Below are positions 8,329 through 16,691 of a DNA stretch of 64,000 nt, piece after piece. Below the pieces are notes generated by a model that saw only the letters and a program-made list of their open reading frames with translations, made no database searches and was not told the DNA's origin. This DNA is from a virus. The position numbers were made by a program, and so were the translations under genes. The stretch lies in the IMG/VR virus record IMGVR_UViG_3300032080_000001, positions 59,874 to 123,873 of that record, one strand, 5' to 3'. Position 1 is the first letter of the stretch; every line of letters starts with the position of its first letter.

Positions 8329-8556
8329 ATGGCGACGAGCAAAGACTACGAGCGGATGGAGACGCTCAAGGCGTATACCCGCACCCACGGGCTCGCGGCA
8401 GGTATCGACAAGGCCGTGCGTGACGCGGAGAAAATCGAGCACCTGACCAAGTGCGAGTCCCGCGCGCGCATTCTGCGGCAGGGCGGGTACGGCACGCTCG
8501 CCGTGGCGTTCGAGAACCGCGCGCTCTTCCTCAAGGCGAACGGGGTGCTGGTATGA
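8329..8556 (+). CDS. hypothetical helical protein
   Basis: 75 residues, basic and helical (KAYTRTHGLAAGIDKAVRDA). Not recognised. Confidence 0.65.
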   Translation: MATSKDYERMETLKAYTRTHGLAAGIDKAVRDAEKIEHLTKCESRARILRQGGYGTLAVAFENRALFLKANGVLV

Positions 8557-8666
8557 TGCATCCCGCCGATTGTCCCTGGTGCGAAGGAGAGGGTCTCCCT
8601 CGTCCGAACAACGCCGCGTGGATTTGCCCGGTATGCGGTGCCTACTACCCTGCGGTGATAGCATGA
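8553..8666 (+). CDS. 37-residue zinc-ribbon peptide
   Basis: Two CxxC knuckles (CPWC and CPVC) in a peptide that could bind one zinc. Overlaps both neighbours by 4 nt, which supports translation. Confidence 0.6.
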   Translation: MMHPADCPWCEGEGLPRPNNAAWICPVCGAYYPAVIA

Positions 8667-8926
8667 GCCACTACAGCCAAGGGACCCACGCGGACAGCAC
8701 CACGCACCGCATCATCTACCTCGACGGGCGGCCGGTGGCGATGGCGTACAACGCCGGTGACGACCGCGAAGTAGTGGAGGCCATGCTCCAGGAGCCGGTC
8801 TCCCTCGGGCTGCTGTTGCGTACCTTATGGTCCGCTGAGCGCTCGTTGGCTGAGGCGGTGATTGATGAGCGGGTGCCGTCCTATCTCCAAGACGCCGTGC
8901 GTGAGGTGCTGGGGGAGGCCCCGTGA
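8663..8926 (+). CDS. hypothetical protein
   Basis: 87 residues. Begins with strands (IIYLDGRPVAMAYN), then acidic helices. ATGA overlap with the previous stop. Not recognised. Confidence 0.65.
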   Translation: MSHYSQGTHADSTTHRIIYLDGRPVAMAYNAGDDREVVEAMLQEPVSLGLLLRTLWSAERSLAEAVIDERVPSYLQDAVREVLGEAP

Positions 8927-9465
8927 CCAACGACGCGACCCTGGAGCGTATTGCGGTGCTTGCTCGGGAGGCGCAGGAGAGCAACGACAGCTCCAATGCG
9001 TTCGACGCGCTACGCGACATCCTGGAGGTAATTGAGAGCCGACCGCAACCGGCGGTGAGAGATGCGGCTCCGCTGGCTCGCATTCGGGAGCGCTTGCAAC
9101 ACGTAGAAGGTCTATTGGCTGTGGACCGCCCGCTATATACGGCCTCCATGTTCATGGCGCGTGAGTGCGGCGACCCCACCGCCGACAAGCATCGCGCAGG
9201 CGCCTACCTGACGCTCAAGTCGATTCAGCGCAGACTGGAGGCGTACGAAGAGAATGTCGAGGCAGCAGTAAGTCTGTTTGCCGAAGCTGCTTCGGGCTTC
9301 GTGTTTGACTCCTCCTGGATTCAGCCTGTAAGGAGAACCGAACAGGAGCGGCGCTTGGCGTTCAACGAAGGAAAGCTTTTGCTGTTGGGCGACGCAACGA
9401 GTACCGCCGAACAGGCGGAGCCGACGCGGGCGCTCGGCCTCATACGAAAGGATGACAAGGCATGA
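8923..9465 (+). CDS. hypothetical helical protein
   Basis: 180 residues, GTG start. Almost entirely helical with heptad-like Leu spacing (about residues 10-75 and 85-120); coiled coil possible. Not recognised. Confidence 0.7.
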   Translation: MTNDATLERIAVLAREAQESNDSSNAFDALRDILEVIESRPQPAVRDAAPLARIRERLQHVEGLLAVDRPLYTASMFMARECGDPTADKHRAGAYLTLKSIQRRLEAYEENVEAAVSLFAEAASGFVFDSSWIQPVRRTEQERRLAFNEGKLLLLGDATSTAEQAEPTRALGLIRKDDKA

Positions 9466-9737
9466 AGCTTTACAAGCTGCGACACAAGCCCACAGGCTTG
9501 TATTACAAGCCCTCGAAGCACCGCAGCAAGAGCAACCTATCGGCGCAGGGAAAGGTGTACCATACACGCCCCTCGTTCGGGTGGCTCTCAGGACTCTACC
9601 GGCCAATGACAGACGCGGAACGGGCAGCGGCCGACGCACGGCCTTGGGGGCAGAAACTCCCCCTGGATTTCGACAAAGTGGTGCAGTTCAAATTCATCGA
9701 GGACGAGTGGGAAATTGTGGAATTGGAGGTCGCGTGA
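9462..9737 (+). CDS. hypothetical protein
   Basis: 91 residues. Basic, Lys/Tyr-rich N-terminus (KLYKLRHKPTGLYYKPSKH) resembling small phage proteins that start with a strand-turn 'kLR..KTGLYY'. Function unknown. Confidence 0.65.
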   Translation: MKLYKLRHKPTGLYYKPSKHRSKSNLSAQGKVYHTRPSFGWLSGLYRPMTDAERAAADARPWGQKLPLDFDKVVQFKFIEDEWEIVELEVA

Positions 9738-9946
9738 CAGCACGGGAAGAGCACCTCCGGGTCAGGGAAGAGCTGCGTGAAGCACGCAATCGCGCAGGCG
9801 ACGAATTCCGCACCTGGAGCCAGTGTTCCGCGTGTGTGAACGGCAAGACTTACTGCCCCAGGCATCGGGAGACACTCGCTCGCCTGCAAGGGGCCCAGGC
9901 CGCTCTGCGGCTGCACATTCGGCGGTCCCTCGGAGCGCGGCCGTGA
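9734..9946 (+). CDS. hypothetical zinc-binding protein
   Basis: 70 residues, GTG start. CSACVNGKTYCPRH could bind zinc; the flanks are helical and Arg/Glu-rich. Confidence 0.6.
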   Translation: MTAREEHLRVREELREARNRAGDEFRTWSQCSACVNGKTYCPRHRETLARLQGAQAALRLHIRRSLGARP

Positions 9947-10176
9947 ACTTGCGCAACATGTGCGGGCTCTTCTGGCACCACCGGTACGGAGAGCCCGTGC
10001 CCGGAAACCTATACGAGAAGGACGGCAAGCCGCTGTTCGACTACGTGCGTCGTTGCAAGTGCGGAGCCGAGAAGATAGAGGTGTCCGAAGTCGAGGGAAA
10101 GCACCACCCCAACATGGTGTTTCAGTACGGTGACGTGTACGCTACCACTAGTGGATGGCCCCTTAACAAACGTTGA
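9943..10176 (+). CDS. hypothetical protein
   Basis: 77 residues. GTG start overlaps the previous stop. Has CGLFWHHRYG and CKCGAEKIEV, possibly a zinc site. Last gene before the ribonucleotide reductase. Confidence 0.6.
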   Translation: MNLRNMCGLFWHHRYGEPVPGNLYEKDGKPLFDYVRRCKCGAEKIEVSEVEGKHHPNMVFQYGDVYATTSGWPLNKR

Positions 10177-10183
10177 TGACCCC

Positions 10184-10217
10184 TTTCCTGTGGCTTCGGC
10201 TACCGGTACATTACGGG
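10184..10217 (+). promoter_or_regulatory. weak class B promoter-like site
   Basis: TACCGG, TACATT and ACGGG reproduce the class B -10 arrangement; the -35 (TTTCCT) is poor. Upstream of ribonucleotide reductase and of a hairpin. Confidence 0.4.
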
Positions 10218-10226
10218 CAGGTTAAC

Positions 10227-10253
10227 GGCCCCGCAACTCACCCCTGCGGGGCC
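10227..10253 (+). terminator. hairpin, terminator or attenuator
   Basis: 9-bp perfect stem GGCCCCGCA / TGCGGGGCC with a 9-nt loop; no clear T-run follows. It lies between the class B-like site and the reductase start, so it might attenuate rather than end transcription. Confidence 0.5.
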
Positions 10254-10294
10254 GTCGTGTCCGGCCACACCTAGTTCTGGAAGACCCACGCAAG

Positions 10295-12643
10295 ATGTCT
10301 GACCTCTCTACTTATCGCCCGCTCGACCCCGGCATGGGCGAAGCCGTCTTCGGCCGCACGTACATGCGATTCGACAAGCACGGCGTCGCGGAAGACTGGG
10401 GTAACGCCTCGGACCGCACAAGCTACGGCAACGTCTCCCTGGTGGACCCCGAGCCCGAGACGAACATCGAGTACCACCAGATGCGCCAGGCCATGCGCCG
10501 GGGCGTGCTGGCGATGAGTGGCCGCCATCTCCAGCAGGGCGATGCCCTCCAGAAGACCCGGCCGATGGAGGTCTTCACCAACTGCTCGACGGCCCCGTGG
10601 TCGTGGGGGAAGTTCTACCTGCTCCTGAACGGTTCCGGCGTCGGACGCTTCTACGCGGACGGGTTGACGCCGGTAGACTGGCGCCAGATGCCGGACGTGG
10701 CCCTCGTCATCGGCTCGGTGCCGCAGACGTACAAGGGCACGCACCTCAAGTCCGGCCACCTGCACCCCGAGGCCAAGAAGGCGTGGGCCGCCGGATTCCA
10801 GAACCGTGACGCATTTCTGCGCGACCTCAACACCCGGGGGCGGAAGCACTTCCTCTTCCCGGTGCCGGACTCCCGCGAGGGGTGGGCGCAGGCGGTCGAG
10901 ATGCTGGAGTCGATGGCGTACGCCGGGTCGTATAGGAACACCCTCGTCATTCTGGACTTCTCCGAGGTACGCCCCGAGGGTGCCCCCATCGGCGGAATGC
11001 AGGACCGTCCCGCCAGTGGACCGCTCCCGCTCATGGAAGCGCTGCGCGACCTGGCGGCGCTCAAGCACGGAGACATGCGTCCGTGGAAGCAGGCGATGCA
11101 CGTGGACCACTACCTCGCCCGTACCGTGCAGGTCGGCGGCGCCCGTCGTGCGGCTCGCATCGCGGTGAAGCCGTGGACGGACCCGGTCGAGGACGTGCTG
11201 GAGTTCATCCACGTCAAGCAGAACGACAGCCAGGCGGGCGGCGACGGCCTGTGGTCGAGCAACAATTCGGTGGGCGTGGATGCGGAGTTCTGGCGTCTTG
11301 TCGGAGCGGCGCAGGCGAAGTTCATCAACGTCTACGGTGTTTCAGCAGCCACGACGCTCACGCGTGAGGAAACGAAGGCGTGGCGTATCTTCGAGGCGGC
11401 GAGTCGCGCCGCGTACGAGCACGGCAACGGGGAGCCCGGCTGGCTCAACCTCGACAAGCTGGCGCAGAACGACGAGGGTATGGAGGTCTACGACGACGGC
11501 ATCTTCGCGCAGTCCGACCGCTACACGCCGATGCCCCTCACGAAGGCGCTGTCGGCGGCGCTGGTCGCGGCCGTGAAGGCGCTGCCGTACAAGTACATCG
11601 TGAACCCGTGCGGCGAGATTTCGCTCTTTGCCCTCGGCGGGTTCTGCGTCATCGCGGACGTGGTGCCGTTCCACGCCGATACGCTGGACGAGGCTCGGCA
11701 GGCGTTCGTGCTGGCGGCCAGGGCGCTGATGCGGGTGAACACGATGGAGAGCATGTACTCGAAGGAGGTCCATCGTACGAACCGCATCGGGGTGGGATTC
11801 ACGGGCATCTTCGAGTTCGCCTGGAAGTTCTTCGGCCTGACCTTCCAGGACCTCATCGCGGACTACGACCTGCTGATGCGTCCGTGGAACCCGACCGACC
11901 ACTGGAAGGTGATGCGGTCGCAACTCTTCTGGCGCTGGATGTGGGAGACCTCGCAAGTCGTCATCGAAGCGACGAAGAAGTACGCGTCCGAACTCGGCGT
12001 GGCCGTGCCGCACACGGTGCTGACGGTGAAGCCAAGTGGCACCATCTCGAAGCTGTGGGGCGTTACCGAGGGCGCGCATCCGTCCGCCTTCCGCGAGTAC
12101 CTGCGGTGGACGCAGTTCAACAAGGCGTCGCAGTCGGACCTCGTCGCGGAGTACGAGGCGAAGGGCTACCCAGTCGTGTGGGACATCGTGAACGCGCAGG
12201 GCGTGAACGTATACCCGAGCGTGGCCATCGTGGGCTTCCCGACGCGCCCGCTGATTCGCACTCTCGGCATCCCCGAGGAGCGGTTTACCACGGCCAGCGA
12301 CGTGACGTTCGCGGACCACTTCAAGTGGGTCTCGCTCATCGAGCGATTCTGGCTCGGAGCAGAGAAGGGCAACCAGGTCTCGTACACCGCGAAGTTCGAC
12401 AAGCGCGTCACGTCGTACGAGGAGTACACGCGGGCCATCCAGACCTGGATGCCGAAGGTGAAGGCCATCTCGGTGCTCGCCACGAGCGATTACGCCGAGA
12501 CGGTGGCGACGTTCGGCTACAGCCCCGAGCAGCCCATCACGGCCGAGGAGTACGAGGAGTACATGGCGGTCATCACGCAAATGGCGGAGACGTTGACCGA
12601 CGACGACCTCCGCTGCCTGGGCGGGGCCTGCCCCATCATTTGA
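10295..12643 (+). CDS. nrdJ: adenosylcobalamin-dependent ribonucleoside-triphosphate reductase (class II)
   Basis: 782 residues, matching monomeric Lactobacillus-type RTPR. Reduces NTPs to dNTPs with an adenosylcobalamin-generated thiyl radical. NPCGEISL at about residues 437-444 carries a catalytic cysteine; TNCSTAPW near residue 95 supplies the first active-site cysteine region. The C-terminal tail RCLGGACPII has C774 and C779, the CxxxxC pair that re-reduces the active site. The next gene is a thioredoxin-like CPPC protein, a natural electron donor. Works without oxygen but needs host vitamin B12. Confidence 0.95.
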   Translation: MSDLSTYRPLDPGMGEAVFGRTYMRFDKHGVAEDWGNASDRTSYGNVSLVDPEPETNIEYHQMRQAMRRGVLAMSGRHLQQGDALQKTRPMEVFTNCSTAPWSWGKFYLLLNGSGVGRFYADGLTPVDWRQMPDVALVIGSVPQTYKGTHLKSGHLHPEAKKAWAAGFQNRDAFLRDLNTRGRKHFLFPVPDSREGWAQAVEMLESMAYAGSYRNTLVILDFSEVRPEGAPIGGMQDRPASGPLPLMEALRDLAALKHGDMRPWKQAMHVDHYLARTVQVGGARRAARIAVKPWTDPVEDVLEFIHVKQNDSQAGGDGLWSSNNSVGVDAEFWRLVGAAQAKFINVYGVSAATTLTREETKAWRIFEAASRAAYEHGNGEPGWLNLDKLAQNDEGMEVYDDGIFAQSDRYTPMPLTKALSAALVAAVKALPYKYIVNPCGEISLFALGGFCVIADVVPFHADTLDEARQAFVLAARALMRVNTMESMYSKEVHRTNRIGVGFTGIFEFAWKFFGLTFQDLIADYDLLMRPWNPTDHWKVMRSQLFWRWMWETSQVVIEATKKYASELGVAVPHTVLTVKPSGTISKLWGVTEGAHPSAFREYLRWTQFNKASQSDLVAEYEAKGYPVVWDIVNAQGVNVYPSVAIVGFPTRPLIRTLGIPEERFTTASDVTFADHFKWVSLIERFWLGAEKGNQVSYTAKFDKRVTSYEEYTRAIQTWMPKVKAISVLATSDYAETVATFGYSPEQPITAEEYEEYMAVITQMAETLTDDDLRCLGGACPII

Positions 12644-12665
12644 CCAAGGCTACCAGTACTGTACC

Positions 12666-12688
12666 GGGAGCCCGGTAGGCGGGCTCCC
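12666..12688 (+). terminator. intrinsic terminator
   Basis: 9-bp stem GGGAGCCCG / CGGGCTCCC, loop GTAGG. Directly upstream is TACCAGTACTGTACCGG, a variant of the class B operator. Confidence 0.6.
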
Positions 12689-12713
12689 CACTACTCGACG
12701 AGGATTCTTACGA

Positions 12714-12992
12714 ATGAGCAAGAAGCTGCTGTTCTTCCATCAGGCTAACTGCCCGCCCTGCGAAGAGGCCAAGCCCAAGATTGCGGCACTCCTGCTGCGT
12801 GGGCTCGCTGTCCACTACATCGACCTGACGCCCGGAGAGCAACAGCACCCGCAGGCGGCGGAGCTGGTCCAACGCTACCGGGTGAAGTTCACCCCGACCG
12901 CCGTGGTCGTGGACGCCGACACCGGCGAGCGGCGCGGCTCGCAGTTCGGCAAGCTCATCAACACCGAGACCCTGGTATCGTTGCTCTCATAA
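12714..12992 (+). CDS. thioredoxin/glutaredoxin-like protein
   Basis: 92 residues. CPPC (in HQANCPPCEEAKP) at the start of helix 1, and the cis-Pro loop KFTPTAVVV, mark a thioredoxin fold. Likely reductant of the ribonucleotide reductase tail. A TTCTTACGAA palindrome (12705-12714) touches the ATG. Confidence 0.85.
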   Translation: MSKKLLFFHQANCPPCEEAKPKIAALLLRGLAVHYIDLTPGEQQHPQAAELVQRYRVKFTPTAVVVDADTGERRGSQFGKLINTETLVSLLS

Positions 12993-12996
12993 GAAT

Positions 12997-13018
12997 GGCC
13001 CGCTTCGGCGGGCCTTCT
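12997..13018 (+). terminator. intrinsic terminator
   Basis: 7-bp stem GGCCCGC / GCGGGCC with a TTCG tetraloop, then TTCTT. Confidence 0.8.
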
Positions 13019-13028
13019 TCGTATGCCC

Positions 13029-13057
13029 TTGACAAAACGTGTTGTAACGATTACTTT
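13029..13057 (+). promoter_or_regulatory. class A promoter (divergent spacer)
   Basis: TTGACA, 17 nt, TACTTT; spacer has TGTAACG instead of TGACCC. 59 nt before 13088. Confidence 0.7.
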
Positions 13058-13087
13058 ACTCGCACTTCACCCGCACCAGAAAGACAC

Positions 13088-13453
13088 ATGGACGACTACG
13101 TGACGCCTCGGAAGGGGCAAGTATGGAAGCACCGGCACCTCGGCCGGGAAATGGAGGTTCTCTCTTCGGATGGGGAGAACGTCCGTATCCTGGCGGTGCA
13201 GGGCAGGGAACGGTCCATCCCGGTTGGGATGCACGCCACCCAGCTGAACTCGCACTACGAGTACGTGCGGGACGTACCCGTGACCCAGGACTCGAAGCCG
13301 GAATGCGGCGGATGCCGTCAACCTCCGTGCGCGAAGGGACACAAAAGCGCCGCATCCCCGCTCAAGGGACACAAAGGAGGGGAGCTTCTACCGCCAGGGG
13401 TGAACCCTTTCCCTCTGGAGGTTGGGCCTCTGTCTGCTGAGGAGGGTGTGTGA
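13088..13453 (+). CDS. hypothetical protein with Cys cluster
   Basis: 121 residues. The N-terminal 65 residues look like a small beta barrel (PRKGQVWKHRHLGREMEVLS). CGGCRQPPCAKGHK may bind metal. The C-terminus is Pro/Gly-rich. Confidence 0.65.
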   Translation: MDDYVTPRKGQVWKHRHLGREMEVLSSDGENVRILAVQGRERSIPVGMHATQLNSHYEYVRDVPVTQDSKPECGGCRQPPCAKGHKSAASPLKGHKGGELLPPGVNPFPLEVGPLSAEEGV

Positions 13454-14001
13454 CCGAGGACAACAGCAAGAAAGCGTTGGCCCGTCTGTCCGCTACCGGA
13501 CGTAAGTGCGACCACTGCGGCACGCACATCGGGCGGTGGACAGACAAGTGCCACTACGACCCGGTCTTCGACCGCGCGTACTGCTCCACCAACGGCTGCG
13601 CGGTAAAGTTCAGCCGCTCCCCGTTCTGCGCGGGCTGTGGATGTCAGGTGAATCCCTTCGAGACGAAGGGTGTTACACGGTTGCCGGGCGCCGGAGGGGA
13701 GATTACCTACTGCGCTGCCTGCTCCGTGGATGACTCGCTGGACGAAGAGCCGCCTACCGTGCCCGCCAAGAAGGCGAAGCGTTCGAGGGGGACGGACGGT
13801 ATCGTCATCCCGGCGCCGCTGGTGGTCCTGAGCAGCGAGCCGCCGACCGAGTCGGAGATGCGAGACGCCGAAGCAGGGCCGTACCGAGTGGTGGAAACGC
13901 GACCGGGGTGGTACCAGGTGAGGTTCCGCAACCAGGTGCGGTCCACCGGCCCGGACAAGAACCGCCTGACGAAGCTCTGCGCGAGATTCAACGCGCAGTA
14001 G
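13450..14001 (+). CDS. zinc-finger protein
   Basis: 183 residues, GTG start. Several cysteine pairs (CDHC, CHYD...YCSTNGC, CAGCGC, CAAC) make two probable treble-clef or ribbon fingers in residues 15-95, then a linker and a basic C-terminal strand-helix unit. Possibly nucleic-acid binding. Confidence 0.65.
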   Translation: MTEDNSKKALARLSATGRKCDHCGTHIGRWTDKCHYDPVFDRAYCSTNGCAVKFSRSPFCAGCGCQVNPFETKGVTRLPGAGGEITYCAACSVDDSLDEEPPTVPAKKAKRSRGTDGIVIPAPLVVLSSEPPTESEMRDAEAGPYRVVETRPGWYQVRFRNQVRSTGPDKNRLTKLCARFNAQ

Positions 14002-14003
14002 GG

Positions 14004-14024
14004 TCCTCTCCTTCGCGGAGGGGA
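14004..14024 (+). terminator. intrinsic terminator
   Basis: 8-bp stem TCCTCTCC / GGAGGGGA, loop TTCGC, abutting the next -35. Confidence 0.55.
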
Positions 14025-14025
14025 G

Positions 14026-14055
14026 TTGACAAACATCCGAGTGTGCCGTTACTGT
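14026..14055 (+). promoter_or_regulatory. promoter, 18-nt spacer
   Basis: TTGACA, 18 nt, TACTGT. The TGACCC block is replaced by TGTGCC. About 110 nt of leader before the chosen start at 14166. Confidence 0.6.
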
Positions 14056-14165
14056 CCTTGCACTCTACCGGTGACGCTGCGGCGTGAGGAACCAGCGGTA
14101 GAGACGGGTTGTACCGGTTTACAGACGACTCACCCATGTTGACTTTGAAGGGAGCAACACACTCC

Positions 14166-14642
14166 ATGCAGGCCAATAACGCCGAAGTGATGGACCTGCT
14201 CGACGCCCGACATGCGTTCGAGTTCTACGTGGGCGGCAAGCGAGTAGACGGGCCTAACGGCTTACTCGGGTCGCTGGCCGCGATGAAGGAAATCCTGCAC
14301 GGCAACCCGGACGGGGCCGTCGAGGGGGAGTTCACCGTGAAGGTTCGTGCTCGCATGGACGAGAGCCCCGAGGGCTACCCGGTTCTTCGCATCGTGAGCG
14401 AGGACCTGGTGAGCTTCTGCCCGGACAACACGACGAAGGAGCGGAAGCTCATCGTCGTCCAGGGTAACCCGATGGCCGACCGGCGCAACGCACCGCGCGC
14501 GGAGGACGCGGCCGAGCAGCCGAAGAGCGTGCGCAACCGTTCCACCCACCTGCGCGCGCTGCCCAGCGCCGCAAGCCTCGCCACCTCGGCGGCGGCAGTG
14601 CTGGCCTCCGTTGCCGAAACGCTGACGCCCGTCCTCGGCTGA
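14166..14642 (+). CDS. hypothetical protein
   Basis: 158 residues from the ATG after GGGAG; in-frame starts at 14109 (TTG) and 14136 (ATG) would add up to 19 residues. N-terminal alpha/beta domain (FEFYVGGKRVDG, GEFTVKVRARMDE), then a disordered basic linker and an Ala-rich C-terminal helix. Not recognised. Confidence 0.65.
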   Translation: MQANNAEVMDLLDARHAFEFYVGGKRVDGPNGLLGSLAAMKEILHGNPDGAVEGEFTVKVRARMDESPEGYPVLRIVSEDLVSFCPDNTTKERKLIVVQGNPMADRRNAPRAEDAAEQPKSVRNRSTHLRALPSAASLATSAAAVLASVAETLTPVLG

Positions 14643-14652
14643 GTAAGAACGT

Positions 14653-14676
14653 GCGCCCCTAACGGGGCGCCTTCTT
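14653..14676 (+). terminator. intrinsic terminator
   Basis: 7-bp stem GCGCCCC / GGGGCGC, loop TAAC, then CTTCTTC. Confidence 0.8.
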
Positions 14677-14683
14677 CTGACCC

Positions 14684-14712
14684 TTGACAAGCGCACATGA
14701 AACGTTTAAGTT
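14684..14712 (+). promoter_or_regulatory. class A promoter (divergent spacer)
   Basis: TTGACA, 17 nt, TAAGTT; spacer TGAAAC. 72 nt before 14756. Confidence 0.7.
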
Positions 14713-14755
14713 AGTCTCACGTTGTTCTTACGGAACCCGGACGCAGTGTGTGGTA

Positions 14756-14950
14756 ATGAAGACGACCATCGAGGCGGTGTACCGCTTGGGCCAACACGGA
14801 TGGGACTTCCGGCACACCGCTACGGGTTGGGAGGTCTTCGTGCGCTGGTTCGAGGGCATGGACGCCGAGGTCCTCGGGCGTGGCGACAACCTGGTCGATG
14901 CAGTCAAGGCCGCCGAAGCAAGAACCTGTAACCAGAAGCACGTACTATGA
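14756..14950 (+). CDS. hypothetical protein
   Basis: 64 residues, strand-rich (GWDFRHTATGWEVFVRWF). The ATG at 14756 was chosen because earlier in-frame starts overlap the promoter. Confidence 0.6.
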   Translation: MKTTIEAVYRLGQHGWDFRHTATGWEVFVRWFEGMDAEVLGRGDNLVDAVKAAEARTCNQKHVL

Positions 14951-15231
14951 GAACCGTGTGGCTTGCACAAGAGAACGCGGACCTTACGGAGGGCCGGGGG
15001 CCGATGGTCACGAAGGGTGCGTTTTTTTGCAAGGAGGACGCGGAGCGCGCGGCAGCGAACCTCAAGAGAGTGTATGGCTTCGGCCACGGTGAGGTTGCGC
15101 GCGAGCCCTTGGAGGTGTGGAACTCATTCGAGGAGTGGCAGCAACATAACGACAACGCTGTCCGCAGCCGGGCGCTCGCCAAGCTTACCCCCGAGGAGCG
15201 TGAGGCGCTTGGGTTTGCGGGGGCCGAATGA
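14947..15231 (+). CDS. hypothetical protein
   Basis: 94 residues. N-terminal strand-turn-helix (TKGAFFCKEDAERAAANL), acidic helices after. ATGA overlap. Not recognised. Confidence 0.65.
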   Translation: MRTVWLAQENADLTEGRGPMVTKGAFFCKEDAERAAANLKRVYGFGHGEVAREPLEVWNSFEEWQQHNDNAVRSRALAKLTPEEREALGFAGAE

Positions 15232-15644
15232 CGGTGAAGCTCTACGTGGACGGCGGAAACCTGGGCGCCAATCCCAGCCCGCTGGGCGTGTACTGGAGCG
15301 TGGGGCGTGAGCACGCGGACGGCTCCGTCGAGCTGCTGACGGAGCGCCAGGAGAGCGCGAGCTACACGTCTAACAACCACGCGGAATACCTGGCTCTCAT
15401 CGACGCCCTGCGGCATGCGACGACGCTCTCCGGCCAGGAAGCCATCGAACGGGTGGTTATCCACTCTGACTCGCAGCTCATCGTGAACCAGTTCAACGGG
15501 AAGTGGACCATCAACGACCCGCTGCTTCGAGAGCTGTGCACGGCCGCCCATCGCGGCGCCGAGTTCCTTATCACTGGGCTGGGCGTGGACGTGGAGGTGA
15601 CGTGGGTGCGTCGCGCGGAGAACGTGAAGCGGCTCGGACACTGA
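15228..15644 (+). CDS. ribonuclease H-like protein
   Basis: 138 residues. Three of four RNase HI catalytic acids are clear: D in KLYVDGG, E in NNHAEYLAL and D in IHSDSQLIV. The C-terminus VRRAENVKRLGH lines up with the usual NxxADxLA helix but lacks the fourth Asp. Expected to cut RNA in RNA-DNA hybrids, for instance primers, though the missing residue may reduce activity. Confidence 0.85.
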   Translation: MTVKLYVDGGNLGANPSPLGVYWSVGREHADGSVELLTERQESASYTSNNHAEYLALIDALRHATTLSGQEAIERVVIHSDSQLIVNQFNGKWTINDPLLRELCTAAHRGAEFLITGLGVDVEVTWVRRAENVKRLGH

Positions 15645-15646
15645 CC

Positions 15647-15895
15647 ATGACCATCGAAGACCAGGTCTACCGTGCCGCCGTGGAAATGGAGGTGCGCACG
15701 TTGCGGAAGGGCGCGGCTCGTCACGTTTGGCTGAGCGAGTTGGACTACGCCCGCGCCCAGCGTGAGGCCGATGCCGAGCATCGTATCCTGAACGTGCACC
15801 ACATCTACCACGCAGGGAGGTATATCCCGGAGGGTTTTGCGGCGCTGATGGACGCGACCTTGAACGTCACGACTATCCTGCGCCTAGAGAGCTAA
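15647..15895 (+). CDS. hypothetical protein
   Basis: 82 residues; helical N-terminus, then HHIYHAGRYIPEGFAALMD. Not recognised. Starts 2 nt after the RNase H stop. Confidence 0.65.
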   Translation: MTIEDQVYRAAVEMEVRTLRKGAARHVWLSELDYARAQREADAEHRILNVHHIYHAGRYIPEGFAALMDATLNVTTILRLES

Positions 15896-15899
15896 GCCG

Positions 15900-16103
15900 A
15901 TGAAGACAAAAACATACGCGGTGTCGGTGGTGCTGACGCGGATGAACACCGCGAGTATCAGCATCCACAACTTCCTCGGGGTCCGCACGGTGGCCAGCGG
16001 CCCGGATGCCGAAGACGCTGCTCGGGGAAGCGTGGTACAAGAGGCGTTGCAGGCCAATCCCGGTTTCGCGGTACACTTGATTCTCGCGCATGAGGTAGGC
16101 TGA
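15900..16103 (+). CDS. hypothetical protein
   Basis: 67 residues, one strand-helix-strand unit (SISIHNFLGVRTVASGPDAEDA), similar in size and layout to small phage proteins with an alpha/beta ferredoxin-like unit. Not recognised. Confidence 0.6.
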   Translation: MKTKTYAVSVVLTRMNTASISIHNFLGVRTVASGPDAEDAARGSVVQEALQANPGFAVHLILAHEVG

Positions 16104-16540
16104 TGGGTACTGACGAACCGTGGAGCCCGGAGCGGGAGCGAGCGATGCGTGCCCGTACTCTTGAAGTCAAGGCGTACACGGGCTACGGCATCCCGTACGA
16201 GCATCTCAGGGGTTTGCCCGGCATCAAGGTGCAGCGGTTGGTGCCCGCCAAGCACAACGCTGGAATGTGCTCCTGCACCTGTCACGACGAGCCAGGCACC
16301 ACGCACTTCATGGCGTGCTGCACGCGGACGTACGAGCAGCGCATCCCGAAGCTGCTGCGCCCTACAGACTCGGAGTTCCTGGCGCTCTGGCAGGCTTCTT
16401 ACGAACGCTTCTTGGCCGCTGAAACCAACGAGGACCGCGACCGCGAGATTTACAACGGCCGCCTCCTGGTCCAGAAGCGCCTGCGGCGAGAAGACTGGAA
16501 CCGCGTGCCGAACCCCGCGACCCTCGTACGAAAGGACTGA
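16103..16540 (+). CDS. hypothetical Cys-rich protein
   Basis: 145 residues. CSCTCHDEPGTTHFMACCTRTYE could hold zinc. N- and C-terminal helices are charged. Contains a TTCTTACGAA palindrome at 16396. Confidence 0.65.
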   Translation: MGTDEPWSPERERAMRARTLEVKAYTGYGIPYEHLRGLPGIKVQRLVPAKHNAGMCSCTCHDEPGTTHFMACCTRTYEQRIPKLLRPTDSEFLALWQASYERFLAAETNEDRDREIYNGRLLVQKRLRREDWNRVPNPATLVRKD

Positions 16541-16541
16541 G

Positions 16542-16691
16542 ATGCACCCGAGCCACAAGACCCGCTTCTCCGACGCTTCCCGCTTCGACTACGTCTGCGT
16601 CTACTGCGGCGCGACCGACGAGACCGGGAACGGGTGGGGAGAGCTGGCGAAGCCATGCCCCAAGGCACCGCCTCCGGCCGCCGAGCCGTGA
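16542..16691 (+). CDS. 49-residue zinc-knuckle protein
   Basis: YVCVYCGATDETG plus a distal Cys (KPCPKAP). Small and probably zinc-bound. Not recognised. Confidence 0.55.
   Translation: MHPSHKTRFSDASRFDYVCVYCGATDETGNGWGELAKPCPKAPPPAAEP

Noticed and set aside
10271-12580. Long antisense frames opposite ribonucleotide reductase (up to 412 codons)
   Set aside because: Shadow frames of GC-rich coding DNA; His/Arg/Val-rich, no motifs, no promoter on that strand.
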